18,754 nucleotides of DNA, taken from the NCBI GenBank assembly GCA_019120475.1, contig DWVA01000244.1:1-18754 (forward strand), in the 5' to 3' direction. The notes below the pieces were generated by a model, which was not told the origin of the DNA, ran no database searches, and worked only from the letters and a program-made list of their open reading frames with translations. Below, piece after piece: positions 1 to 5,929 of this stretch; the stretch's first letter is position 1; each line of letters opens with the position of its first letter. The DNA comes from Candidatus Blautia intestinipullorum. Its GTDB lineage: Bacteria > Bacillota > Clostridia > Lachnospirales > Lachnospiraceae. The position numbers and the translations under genes are program-made.

Positions 1-58
1 TTAGTCTTTTTCATATCAACTGACAATTCGTTTACTTCATCGGGATTTTTCAGGTATA

Positions 59-87
59 TTGCAATCTGAAAATACATATGCTATAAT
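59..87 (+). promoter_or_regulatory. sigma-A promoter of candidate small RNA, copy 1
   Basis: A -35 box TTGCAA (59-64) and a perfect -10 box TATAAT (82-87) are separated by exactly 17 bp. The start of transcription should fall near 94. No open reading frame with a ribosome binding site follows, only a hairpin and an intrinsic terminator about 70 nt downstream. The same promoter with the same spacing recurs at 4829-4857. Confidence 0.75.
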
Positions 88-93
88 GCCGAT

Positions 94-165
94 AGGCTAA
101 AAGATAGAAGTTATCCATGTCGGATAGCAGACGAAAACCCCAGAGGCTGCATCTCTGGGGTTTTC
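94..165 (+). ncRNA. candidate small RNA, copy 1 (two hairpins, about 72 nt)
   Basis: Lies between a well-formed sigma-A promoter and an intrinsic terminator, with no credible coding sequence. Visible structure: TATCC (112-116) pairs with GGATA (122-126) around a five-base loop, then a short linker, then the terminator hairpin CCCCAGAG/CTCTGGGG. Counted from the -10 box to the terminator T-run (82-164), the copy at 4852-4934 differs at only five positions; the 40-base stretch 106-145 is identical and two of the five changes sit in the terminator loop. Conservation of the transcribed part suggests a functional RNA, but no known RNA family was recognised. The alternative is that only the promoter and terminator matter and the copies are simply young duplicates. 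Confidence 0.5.
134..165. terminator. bidirectional intrinsic terminator, copy 1
   Basis: An 8-bp perfect stem (CCCCAGAG 138-145 with CTCTGGGG 153-160) has a 7-nt loop. AAAA on the left and TTTT on the right let it work on both strands. It would end the small transcript from the left and the minus-strand operon whose last gene stops at 253. Confidence 0.85.
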
Positions 166-252
166 TATTTCCTTTTATCTTCATATTTCAGCGCTCCTAT
201 AGCCAAAGATTATCCTTGCGTACTACTTTCAGCGGAATATAATATATCCGTC

Positions 253-549
253 TTACTTCTCCTTTGAAAAAGCCGCTTTGTATATCTCTTCCTGCTCCGG
301 CAGATGAGTCACAAAGCCTACGGGAATTTTATTATCCGTGGCCTCTATGATCTTTTTTGCTCCTTCCGGGCCAAAAGCCCCGCAGAGCTCGATACAGCCG
401 ACCCCTTCCTCTTTATACAGTTCCCGGGCCGCTTCAGCTGCCTCCTGTATATTTGGAACGCCAATGATCCTGGCTGTTCCGTTGTGGATCACAGCCCTGT
501 CCTTTTTACTGTCAAAGTTATTTCCCAAAATCAAAAACGCAAATTTCAT
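253..549 (-). CDS. small DUF6506-like protein
   Basis: A 98-residue soluble protein with no membrane segment. It begins MKFAFLILG, carries an internal IELCGAFGPEGAKKIIEA stretch (around 53-70) and ends in a VGFVTHLPEQ motif. The composition and motifs resemble the uncharacterised DUF6506 family as remembered; no biochemical role is known to me. A good ribosome binding site (AAGGAGA, about 8 nt before the ATG) supports the start. It is the last gene of the minus-strand unit that begins with the alcohol dehydrogenase, 26 bp after the HEPN gene, and reads into the bidirectional terminator at 134-165. The family call rests on sequence resemblance only. Confidence 0.7.
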   Translation of the reverse strand: MKFAFLILGNNFDSKKDRAVIHNGTARIIGVPNIQEAAEAARELYKEEGVGCIELCGAFGPEGAKKIIEATDNKIPVGFVTHLPEQEEIYKAAFSKEK

Positions 550-575
550 CTGAACTTTCTCCTTAAAATATTATT

Positions 576-965
576 CTAATCAAGAGACTTCAATTTCTCT
601 ACAGTATCGTACATAATGGACAGACATTTTTCAAATTCCTCTTTGGAAACTGTGTAGAAATCATCACCCGGATAACGGGCGTCAAAATAGAAATCTGTAA
701 GATATGCCAGTCCCACTGTGTCCAGTTTTAACCCTGGATGCATATCGTTCAGTTTTGACGCTATTTTCTTCATATTATGTTTTCTGAGCAGATCCGACAC
801 ATCCTCTTCCAGAACTGTCCGGTCCAGATATCCCTTTAGAAATTTTTCTGCCACTTGCTGACACTGTACCGCAAGCTGATTATAAAATGTATTTCCTGTT
901 TTTAACACGGATTCCAGATACTGCAGATCATTTTCCGCTATATCAATATAAGTGTTCCTGATCAT
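576..965 (-). CDS. HEPN domain protein (PF05168 type), partner of a nucleotidyltransferase
   Basis: 129 residues, all helical in character. The pattern Q..QVAEKFLKGYL (around 35-47), then LLRKHNMKKIASKL, then YFDARYPGDD (around 93-102) is that of the PF05168 HEPN branch, in which the lysine-rich helix, a 'KH' turn and an 'RYP' segment recur. HEPN proteins of this branch are commonly paired with minimal nucleotidyltransferases, as here: the start codon overlaps the stop of the upstream gene by 4 nt (ATGA), so the two are translationally coupled. A GGAGGT ribosome binding site precedes the ATG. The RX4-6H ribonuclease motif of toxic HepT proteins is not evident, so a nuclease toxin role is not supported by the sequence; the pair's substrate is unknown. 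Confidence 0.85.
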   Translation of the reverse strand: MIRNTYIDIAENDLQYLESVLKTGNTFYNQLAVQCQQVAEKFLKGYLDRTVLEEDVSDLLRKHNMKKIASKLNDMHPGLKLDTVGLAYLTDFYFDARYPGDDFYTVSKEEFEKCLSIMYDTVEKLKSLD

Positions 966-1330
966 TCTACGACCTCCAGAAGCAATTTTTTATCTCTGCT
1001 GATTTCTCTTTGAAAAGTCTGGCTGCCAAATTCAGCATTTTCATAGGTATATACTACATCTGTCCGGATTCCCTCTATATCCTCGTCCAATGTCCAGCGA
1101 ATCATTGCTGAAAGTGTCCGGTCAGTGATTCTTTTTTCCGTCAGTATCAAAAGATCCACGTCACTGGTGCTCCTGACTTCTCCTCTGGCGCAGCTTCCGA
1201 AAAGATATACTTTTTTCAGCCCTGGGATTCTGGCCTTTATCAGATAGTCCAGGTCATGAGTAATCTTATTCTGAAATCTTATCGGAAGATTTTCATATTC
1301 TTTTTTATATATTTTCACATGATCAGCCAA
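962..1330 (-). CDS. minimal nucleotidyltransferase (MNT), partner of HEPN protein
   Basis: 122 residues. The catalytic signature of the polymerase-beta-like nucleotidyltransferase fold is clear: LFGSCARG (43-50) followed by SDVDLLIL (56-63) with the metal-binding Asp57 and Asp59, and a likely third Asp in RTDVVY (around 90). All key residues are present, so it is probably active, transferring a nucleotide to an unknown target, possibly its HEPN partner as in characterised MntA/HepT pairs. The start is a TTG codon at 1330, backed by a strong GGAGGG site 9-10 nt upstream; no ATG occurs in frame before the catalytic motif. It follows the methyltransferase gene by 30 bp. Confidence 0.88.
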   Translation of the reverse strand: MADHVKIYKKEYENLPIRFQNKITHDLDYLIKARIPGLKKVYLFGSCARGEVRSTSDVDLLILTEKRITDRTLSAMIRWTLDEDIEGIRTDVVYTYENAEFGSQTFQREISRDKKLLLEVVE

Positions 1331-1360
1331 ATTAATTTCCCTCCATCTGTCGTATTCGGC

Positions 1361-2071
1361 TTATTCCGACCGCTTTCCTATGATTCCAATGAGATTCATA
1401 TATCTTCCGCCGTCTGCCCGAAGCATTTTCCGGTCTTCTGCGGCATAGGGATTGTCTGTACCCAGCCAGTCCTTCCATGCCTGAGAAAAACAGGACATTT
1501 CCCATATTCTGAGGTTGTCCAGCCCCTTCTCGAATTTCGGCCTCCACCATTCGATAGAATGCCACATTGCCAGAGCTTCCTCTTCCCAGTATGGCTTCAT
1601 TTCCTCCGGAATGTTTTCATGTACTTCATATTTCATACCCGGAACGGCTATTGCCGCAATTCCGTCTTTTTTCAGCAGCGGACGCACTTTTTCCGGGAAA
1701 AAGGTATCGTTATTTCCTACATAATGATAGGCGTCCACACTGACCACCGCGTCAAAAAATTCTTCTGCAAAAGGCATATCCTGCGCGTCTGCATGTATGG
1801 GAATTATCAGATCATCTACCCCGTTTTTCAGAAACCGCCTGTAATTATCTGTGGCGGATATCCAAAGATCCAGAGCAAATACCTGTACTCCATACTCCTT
1901 TGCCAGAAAAACGGAAGTCAGTCCGTTTCCGCAGCCCAGATCAAGAACTCTCATTCCGGATTTCAGCGGAACTTCATTCAAAAGCTCCTCCAGAATCATC
2001 ATAGAGTTGGGGCCCATCATATTTTCCTTCAGAAAATTTTTGTCATACTTTTCTGTTTTATAAAAATTCAT
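1361..2071 (-). CDS. class I SAM-dependent methyltransferase
   Basis: 236 residues from the chosen ATG at 2071. Motif I is RVLDLGCGNG (41-50), the S-adenosylmethionine-binding loop, followed by FALDLW (acidic end of strand 2), DAQDMPF, and FDAVVSVDAYHYVG (motif IV region). This is the general small-molecule methyltransferase fold (UbiE/cyclopropane-synthase-like); the C-terminal half is rich in Trp and aromatic residues and probably shapes the acceptor pocket. The acceptor cannot be told. An ATG 33 bp further upstream (2104) would overlap the dehydrogenase; the 2071 start is preferred because an AGGAAAGG site lies at the right distance and the first residues fit the family. It starts 16 bp after the dehydrogenase stop, so the two are probably co-transcribed. 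Confidence 0.85.
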   Translation of the reverse strand: MNFYKTEKYDKNFLKENMMGPNSMMILEELLNEVPLKSGMRVLDLGCGNGLTSVFLAKEYGVQVFALDLWISATDNYRRFLKNGVDDLIIPIHADAQDMPFAEEFFDAVVSVDAYHYVGNNDTFFPEKVRPLLKKDGIAAIAVPGMKYEVHENIPEEMKPYWEEEALAMWHSIEWWRPKFEKGLDNLRIWEMSCFSQAWKDWLGTDNPYAAEDRKMLRADGGRYMNLIGIIGKRSE

Positions 2072-2087
2072 ATTATCTGCCTTTCCT

Positions 2088-3128
2088 TCAGGGAGTGACC
2101 GCATATTTGATCACATGATCTTTCTTATTCTCAAACACGTCGTAGGCGTCCATGATCTCATCCATGCCGCACCTGTGCGTGATCAGAAATCCTGCGTCCA
2201 GTTTTCCGCAGGCCGTCAGATCCATGATCTCCTGACAGTAACTTCCATCCACTCCGCCGGTTTTAAACACCAGGTTCTTTCCGTACATATCCGGAAGAGG
2301 AAGCGTCTGCGGTTCCTCATACATTGCCACAATCACTACTACCGCGTTGGGACGGGCGATTTTCCACGCTGTCTGGAAGGTATCCTTTCCTCCCGCCACT
2401 TCAAAGACTGTATCGGCGCCTCTTCCGTCGGTCAGACTTTGTACCGCTTCTTCTATATTATCTCTGCCCGGCATAAGTATCACATCTGCCAGCCCTTTTT
2501 CCTTCGCAAGATTCAGCCTGTATTCGTCTGTATCTATCGCAATGATTCTGGCAGGTGTATACAGACGGGCGCAGAGCATCGTACATAAACCTGTGGGTCC
2601 CGCGCCGACAACAGCTACTGTATCCGCAGGTTTTATCTCGCCGATTTTCGCGGCCCAGTACCCTGTTGACAGAATATCTCCATTGAATAACGCCTGCTCG
2701 TCCGTCACGGAATCAGGAATCAGTGTAAGGCCATTGTCTGCAAAAGGAATTCTGGCATACTCGGCCTGACCGCCGTCAATACGGCATCCCAAAGCCCATC
2801 CGCCATGTTCGTCCGTACAGTTATTCACAAACCCCCGTTTGCAGAAAAAACATTCTCCGCAGAATGTCTCCACATTCACCGCCACACGGTCGCCGGGTTT
2901 TACTTTCTTCACCGCGCTTCCGGTCTTCACCACTTCTCCCACAAATTCATGGCCCAGAATCGTTCCCGGCACGGCTCTCGGCACAGCCCCGTGTTTGATA
3001 TGGATGTCGCTGGAACAGATCGTAGTCAGAGTTACCTTAACGATCGCGTCCTTTTCATCCATGATTTCCGGCACAGGACGTTCTTCAAGAACGATCTGCC
3101 CGTCTCCCTTATATACAACTGCTTTCAT
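2088..3128 (-). CDS. zinc-dependent medium-chain alcohol dehydrogenase
   Basis: 346 residues, normal for the family. Catalytic zinc ligands Cys38 and His60-Glu61 (GHEF) are present, as are the four structural-zinc cysteines at 90, 93, 96 and 104. The nucleotide-binding Rossmann motif is GAGPTG (175-180), followed by an acidic residue at the end of the second strand (AIDTDE), which favours NAD(H). The gene oxidises or reduces an unknown alcohol/polyol or aldehyde; it resembles the threonine/sorbitol dehydrogenase-like branch but the substrate is not readable. It is the first gene of a five-gene minus-strand unit. A purine-rich GAGAGGCGGCGGA leader precedes the ATG. A second, broken copy of its promoter and a scrap of its coding sequence lie at 5904-6001. 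Confidence 0.92.
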   Translation of the reverse strand: MKAVVYKGDGQIVLEERPVPEIMDEKDAIVKVTLTTICSSDIHIKHGAVPRAVPGTILGHEFVGEVVKTGSAVKKVKPGDRVAVNVETFCGECFFCKRGFVNNCTDEHGGWALGCRIDGGQAEYARIPFADNGLTLIPDSVTDEQALFNGDILSTGYWAAKIGEIKPADTVAVVGAGPTGLCTMLCARLYTPARIIAIDTDEYRLNLAKEKGLADVILMPGRDNIEEAVQSLTDGRGADTVFEVAGGKDTFQTAWKIARPNAVVVIVAMYEEPQTLPLPDMYGKNLVFKTGGVDGSYCQEIMDLTACGKLDAGFLITHRCGMDEIMDAYDVFENKKDHVIKYAVTP

Positions 3129-3130
3129 TC

Positions 3131-3210
3131 CATCCGCCGCCTCTCATAATTTTATATAGTTCTATTGTAGCATTAACAAAAGACAGATGCCATTACTTTT
3201 CCGGAGAGTT
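3131..3210. repeat. dehydrogenase promoter region, repeat copy A
   Basis: These 80 bp match 5922-6001 at 75 positions by my count, with no gaps. The first 20 bp (ribosome-binding-site side) and the last 30 bp are identical, and four of the five changes are clustered between the -10 box and the ribosome binding site. Both copies point to the minus strand. Confidence 0.9.
3164..3192 (-). promoter_or_regulatory. promoter of the dehydrogenase operon
   Basis: Read on the minus strand, a -10 box TACAAT (3164-3169) is followed 17 bp upstream by TGGCAT (3187-3192), a poor -35 match. A good -10 with a poor -35 suggests dependence on an activator. The upstream side holds the inverted pair CAGATG (3185-3190) and CATCTG (about 3215-3220), which might be an operator. 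The regulator is not visible in the window. Confidence 0.55.
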
Positions 3211-3258
3211 GCACATCTGATTTGCCATAAAATTTAATCGCCGGGATTTAAAATCTTC

Positions 3259-3288
3259 TTGACGCATTCTCCTGTGGCGTGCTACAAT
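3259..3288 (+). promoter_or_regulatory. promoter of the MATE gene leader
   Basis: TTGACG (3259-3264) and TACAAT (3283-3288) are spaced by 18 bp. Transcription should begin near 3295, almost 190 nt before the MATE start codon, leaving a long leader. It diverges from the dehydrogenase promoter. Confidence 0.7.
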
Positions 3289-3294
3289 CATTCC

Positions 3295-3377
3295 ATCCAA
3301 AACCTGGTGTGGATTTTTCTGGTTAAGCCACTTTTCGCCACACAACTGTCATCCGGCGGTTGTGTGGCTTTTCTTTT
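3295..3377 (+). promoter_or_regulatory. MATE leader: candidate attenuator or small riboswitch
   Basis: The leader can fold in two exclusive ways. Fold 1: ATCCA (3295-3299) pairs with TGGAT (3310-3314), and AACC in its loop (3301-3304) can pair with GGTT (3321-3324), an H-type pseudoknot; this leaves the terminator at 3337-3377 free to form. Fold 2: GTGTGG (3307-3312) pairs with CCACAC (3338-3343), which breaks both the first hairpin and the 5' arm of the terminator. This is the usual design of a transcriptional riboswitch or attenuator. No known riboswitch consensus (preQ1, guanidine, fluoride, TPP, SAM) was recognised, and no leader peptide with a ribosome binding site is present. The pseudoknot is only four pairs and is inference. 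Confidence 0.45.
3337..3377 (+). terminator. intrinsic terminator inside the MATE leader
   Basis: GCCACACAAC (3337-3346) pairs perfectly with GTTGTGTGGC (3359-3368), and the inner bases add four more pairs (two of them G-U) around an ATCC loop. TTTTCTTTT follows at once. It sits between the promoter and the MATE start codon, so it must be bypassed for the gene to be expressed. Confidence 0.88.
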
Positions 3378-3485
3378 GTCCGAAGCGTTACTTCTCCCAG
3401 CGTACGCTCCGCTCTTTTAATTTCCGGCCTGTTCCAGAATTACAAAAAAGCCGCATTACAGCTGAAAACGGAGGCTCAGATAAAA

Positions 3486-4814
3486 ATGAACGAAACCTTT
3501 ATGAAAGAAAAACCTGTTTTTCCCCTGATCATGTCCATGGCGCTTCCCATGGTGATCTCCATGCTGGTAAATTCCCTCTATAATATTGTAGACAGCTACT
3601 TCGTGGCAAAGATCAGTGAAGACGCCATGACTGCCCTCTCTCTGGTCTATCCTGTCCAGAACTTTATCAATGCCGTTGCCATCGGTTTCGGCGTGGGGAT
3701 TAACGCCCTGATCGCCTTTTATCTTGGCGCGGAAAATAACGAAGCCGCCAATGCCTCGGCTACCCGCGGGACTGTACTGTCAGTAATACACGGAGTCCTT
3801 ATGACGGTGGGATGTATCGCGTTTATGCCTCATTTTCTCCGCTTTTTTACTCCAGATGTAAGCGTCATAAATCTGGGGCTGCGCTATTCCAATATCGTTT
3901 TTGCCTTTTCCGTGATCATTACCCTTAATCTGTCTTTTGAGAAGATCTTTCAGGCTCTTGGAAAAATGAAAGTCACCATGATCGCCCTGATGTGCGGCTG
4001 CCTTACCAACATCATCCTGGATCCGGTAATGATCTTCGGACTGGGGCCTTTCCCTGAAATGGGGATTGAAGGCGCGGCTCTTGCCACAGGAATCGGGCAG
4101 GTGGTAAATCTTGCCATCTATCTTGTTATTTATAAAGCCCATCCTCTCAGTGTACGTATCACTGGAAAATATCTGAAGCCGGACAAAGGGATCGATCTGC
4201 GTCTGTATTCCATCGGAATTCCCGCAGTTCTTAACCTGGCCCTGCCCTCCCTTCTCATCTCTGTGCTGAACAGCCTCCTGGCCGCGTTCTCCCAGAGCTA
4301 TGTAGTCATCCTGGGAATCTACTATAAGCTGCAGACCTTTCTGTATCTTCCCGCCAGCGGGATCGTTCAGGGAATGCGTCCGGTGATCGGCTATAATTAC
4401 GGCGCGGGAGAATACAGAAGAGTCCGGAAGATTTATCTTGTTACCCTAGCAATGAGCAGTGTCATTATGATCGCCGGCACAGTTATCTGCCTGGCAGTCC
4501 CCGGACAGCTCATAGGGCTCTTTACTGCCAGTGAAGCCACCGTACAGGCCGGACGGACGGCGCTTCGCATTATCAGCGCCGGATTCCTGGTATCCGCCGT
4601 ATCCGTCACTTCCTCCGGCGCACTGGAGGGACTTGGAAAGGGAACCGCTTCTCTGGTGATCTCCCTGTGTCGTTATGTACTCATTATTCTTCCGGCCGCG
4701 TTTATACTGAGCCGCATTCTCGGCGCTTCCGGAGTATGGCACGCCTTCTGGATCGCGGAGGCGGTTACCGCTGTCGTGTCCTTCATGATCAGCAGGAAGA
4801 AAGTTTATCTGTAA
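3486..4814 (+). CDS. MATE family multidrug/cation efflux transporter
   Basis: 442 residues, typical for MATE. It opens with a short cytosolic tail, then the family signature PLIMSMALPMVISMLVNSLY, followed by about twelve hydrophobic segments in two similar halves; the middle and second half contain LPASGIVQGMRPVIGYNYGAG, the conserved MATE segment after TM7-8. It would export an organic cation or drug using a sodium or proton gradient across the plasma membrane; the substrate is unknown. The reading frame extends upstream to 3360, but that part encodes the leader terminator; the ATG at 3486 is chosen because GGAGG precedes it and it matches the family N terminus. It ends 14 bp before the small-RNA promoter copy 2, whose terminator probably also serves this gene. 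Confidence 0.92.
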   Translation: MNETFMKEKPVFPLIMSMALPMVISMLVNSLYNIVDSYFVAKISEDAMTALSLVYPVQNFINAVAIGFGVGINALIAFYLGAENNEAANASATRGTVLSVIHGVLMTVGCIAFMPHFLRFFTPDVSVINLGLRYSNIVFAFSVIITLNLSFEKIFQALGKMKVTMIALMCGCLTNIILDPVMIFGLGPFPEMGIEGAALATGIGQVVNLAIYLVIYKAHPLSVRITGKYLKPDKGIDLRLYSIGIPAVLNLALPSLLISVLNSLLAAFSQSYVVILGIYYKLQTFLYLPASGIVQGMRPVIGYNYGAGEYRRVRKIYLVTLAMSSVIMIAGTVICLAVPGQLIGLFTASEATVQAGRTALRIISAGFLVSAVSVTSSGALEGLGKGTASLVISLCRYVLIILPAAFILSRILGASGVWHAFWIAEAVTAVVSFMISRKKVYL

Positions 4815-4828
4815 TTTTTCCGGGAATA

Positions 4829-4857
4829 TTACAATCCCGAAATGCATATGCTATAAT
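4829..4857 (+). promoter_or_regulatory. sigma-A promoter of candidate small RNA, copy 2
   Basis: TTACAA (4829-4834) and TATAAT (4852-4857) with a 17-bp spacer, starting 14 bp after the MATE stop codon. The predicted start of transcription is near 4864. The arrangement is the same as at 59-87. Confidence 0.75.
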
Positions 4858-4863
4858 GCCAAT

Positions 4864-4935
4864 AGGCTGAAAGACAGAAGTTATCCATGTCGGATAGCAG
4901 ACGAAAACCCCAGAGGTCGCATCTCTGGGGTTTTC
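4864..4935 (+). ncRNA. candidate small RNA, copy 2
   Basis: Same design as the copy at 94-165: hairpin TATCC (4882-4886)/GGATA (4892-4896), linker, terminator hairpin. Of the five differences from copy 1, two fall in the terminator loop and none disturbs a stem. An ATG at 4887 opens a 133-codon frame, but it has no ribosome binding site, lies inside the hairpin, runs through the terminator and is antisense to the DUF1648 gene, so it is not taken as coding. Confidence 0.5.
4904..4935. terminator. bidirectional intrinsic terminator, copy 2
   Basis: CCCCAGAG (4908-4915) pairs with CTCTGGGG (4923-4930), flanked by AAAA and TTTT. It lies between the convergent MATE gene and the DUF1648 gene, whose stop codon is 11 bp to the right, and should end transcripts from both sides. 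Confidence 0.85.
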
Positions 4936-4945
4936 TGTTTCCTTT

Positions 4946-5410
4946 TTATCTCTTCCGGTACAGCCATATCAGCCAGAAAGCCATATCGCCGATCAGCAGT
5001 CCCACAAATGCCAGAAGAAACCAGCCCGGCAGATTTCTGACAGTCAGTGTATGCAGGATAAGGTATGTGAAAATAATCACTATGATCAGTTTCATGGTTT
5101 TGACCATATATTTCAGGGTGCGGTACACATGCTCCCTGTTTTTTTCTGTAACCTCAACTCCTGTATTCCAGAATTTTGGAAATCGTTCCGTCACAGTGAT
5201 CAAAAGCCAGATCCCCCATGCTATGGCTATCAGAAAAAGAAGTTCTCCTTTTCCGCCCCAACGGTCGATCTCCCCCGCAAAATTATAATGCATCGGTATT
5301 TTATCCGGGATGGAAGACCAGCGGATGAATATATACAAAGAAACTCCAATCATCAGAACCAGGCTCAATATTTCCATAATAACGTCTGCCGCTGTCGGTT
5401 TTATCTTCAT
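4946..5410 (-). CDS. DUF1648 membrane protein
   Basis: 154 residues with four likely membrane segments (about 10-29, 57-75, 105-123 and 130-148). Between the first two lies the DUF1648 signature: PDKIPMHYNFAGEIDRWGGK, the P..HYN..GE.D.WG pattern found in SdpI-like immunity proteins and many uncharacterised Firmicutes membrane proteins. It lacks the extra C-terminal helices of full SdpI, so an immunity role is not shown. GGAGGG precedes the ATG at 5410. It lies 60 bp downstream of the DUF5655 gene on the same strand and ends at the bidirectional terminator, so the two likely form one unit. Confidence 0.85.
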   Translation of the reverse strand: MKIKPTAADVIMEILSLVLMIGVSLYIFIRWSSIPDKIPMHYNFAGEIDRWGGKGELLFLIAIAWGIWLLITVTERFPKFWNTGVEVTEKNREHVYRTLKYMVKTMKLIIVIIFTYLILHTLTVRNLPGWFLLAFVGLLIGDMAFWLIWLYRKR

Positions 5411-5470
5411 TATCTCAGCCCTCCTGTAATCACAAATAGGCTCTCCCTCATTAGCGATATTTTATGTCTC

Positions 5471-5848
5471 TTATTTTCTGCCAGAAAAGTCCGCAGCCGC
5501 TTTTATCCAATTCATGAACTCTTCGTCGATCTCCGAAATCTCTGAAATCAGAATATGATGCGTCCAGCGGTGAGGGTACGGCTCTGACACAATGTCGATC
5601 CTGGACGATTCTTCTTTATGATCCAATCCGAAGGTAACAACAATATAACTCTTTGGACAGTCTTTTTTCTTTCTCACTCTGGCAAAAGAAACGCAGGAAA
5701 ACATGTGTCTGTTATAAAAAGAAATCTGTGTTTTCTGAACTTTGATTTCTACATCCGGCACAAGTTCTTCAACGCGCTTTTCAAATTTTTCATACAGCGG
5801 CAGAGCTTCCGGCTGTTTATCAAAAAACTGCAGTACTTTTTCATTCAT
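5471..5848 (-). CDS. DUF5655 domain protein
   Basis: 125 residues, soluble, mixed alpha/beta. The features match the DUF5655 family as remembered: an N-terminal helix pair with LYEKFEKRVEEL, the QKTQISFYNRHMFSCVSF core (around 39-56), a YIVVTFGLD strand and the late segment HRWTHHILI (around 93-101). These proteins are usually small stand-alone genes of unknown function, sometimes annotated as predicted transport proteins without proof. A strong GGGAGGT site lies before the ATG. The nearest upstream promoter on this strand is the displaced copy of the dehydrogenase promoter at 5955-5983. Confidence 0.82.
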   Translation of the reverse strand: MNEKVLQFFDKQPEALPLYEKFEKRVEELVPDVEIKVQKTQISFYNRHMFSCVSFARVRKKKDCPKSYIVVTFGLDHKEESSRIDIVSEPYPHRWTHHILISEISEIDEEFMNWIKAAADFSGRK

Positions 5849-5903
5849 CTTCTATACCTCCCGTCACCTCAAAACCCACTTTAAAATATAGCTACAGAAA
5901 CAC

Positions 5904-5929
5904 ATACGACATCCCAAAGCCCATCCGCC
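5904..5929 (-). pseudogene. 26-bp remnant of a second alcohol dehydrogenase gene
   Basis: Bases 5904-5929 match 2779-2804 inside the dehydrogenase gene with one mismatch. The match ends with CATCCGCC, an 8-mer that also occurs just upstream of the dehydrogenase start codon (3131-3138) and inside the gene (2797-2804). In the copy here the internal fragment is joined straight to the duplicated promoter region (5922-6001) at that same 8-mer. The simple reading is a second dehydrogenase copy that lost the equivalent of 2805-3138, including its start codon, by deletion between two CATCCGCC repeats; the rest of that copy is no longer recognisable. The joint creates a possible 10-codon frame (MGFGMSYVFL) on the minus strand, probably meaningless. 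Confidence 0.8.

Noticed and set aside
1..58. C-terminal end of an upstream gene at the left edge
   Set aside because: One frame is open for 22 codons to a stop at 67-69, but it runs into the small-RNA promoter and has no recognisable protein sequence; nothing can be supported.
576..1330. A classical HepT/MntA toxin-antitoxin system
   Set aside because: The HEPN protein is of the PF05168 branch and lacks a clear RX4-6H ribonuclease motif, so the toxin label is not justified by sequence.
3309..3420. A possible leader peptide (GTG start) that would control MATE by ribosome stalling
   Set aside because: No ribosome binding site precedes the GTG and the frame runs through the terminator and ends well past it, unlike attenuator peptides.
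3360..3485. An N-terminal extension of the MATE protein from an upstream TTG
   Set aside because: The extra 42 codons start inside the leader terminator and have no ribosome binding site; the MATE family begins at the ATG at 3486.
4887..5288. A 133-codon plus-strand frame starting inside small-RNA copy 2
   Set aside because: The ATG has no ribosome binding site, lies in a hairpin loop, and the frame runs through a terminator and opposite the DUF1648 gene. In copy 1 the same ATG likewise runs into the terminator.
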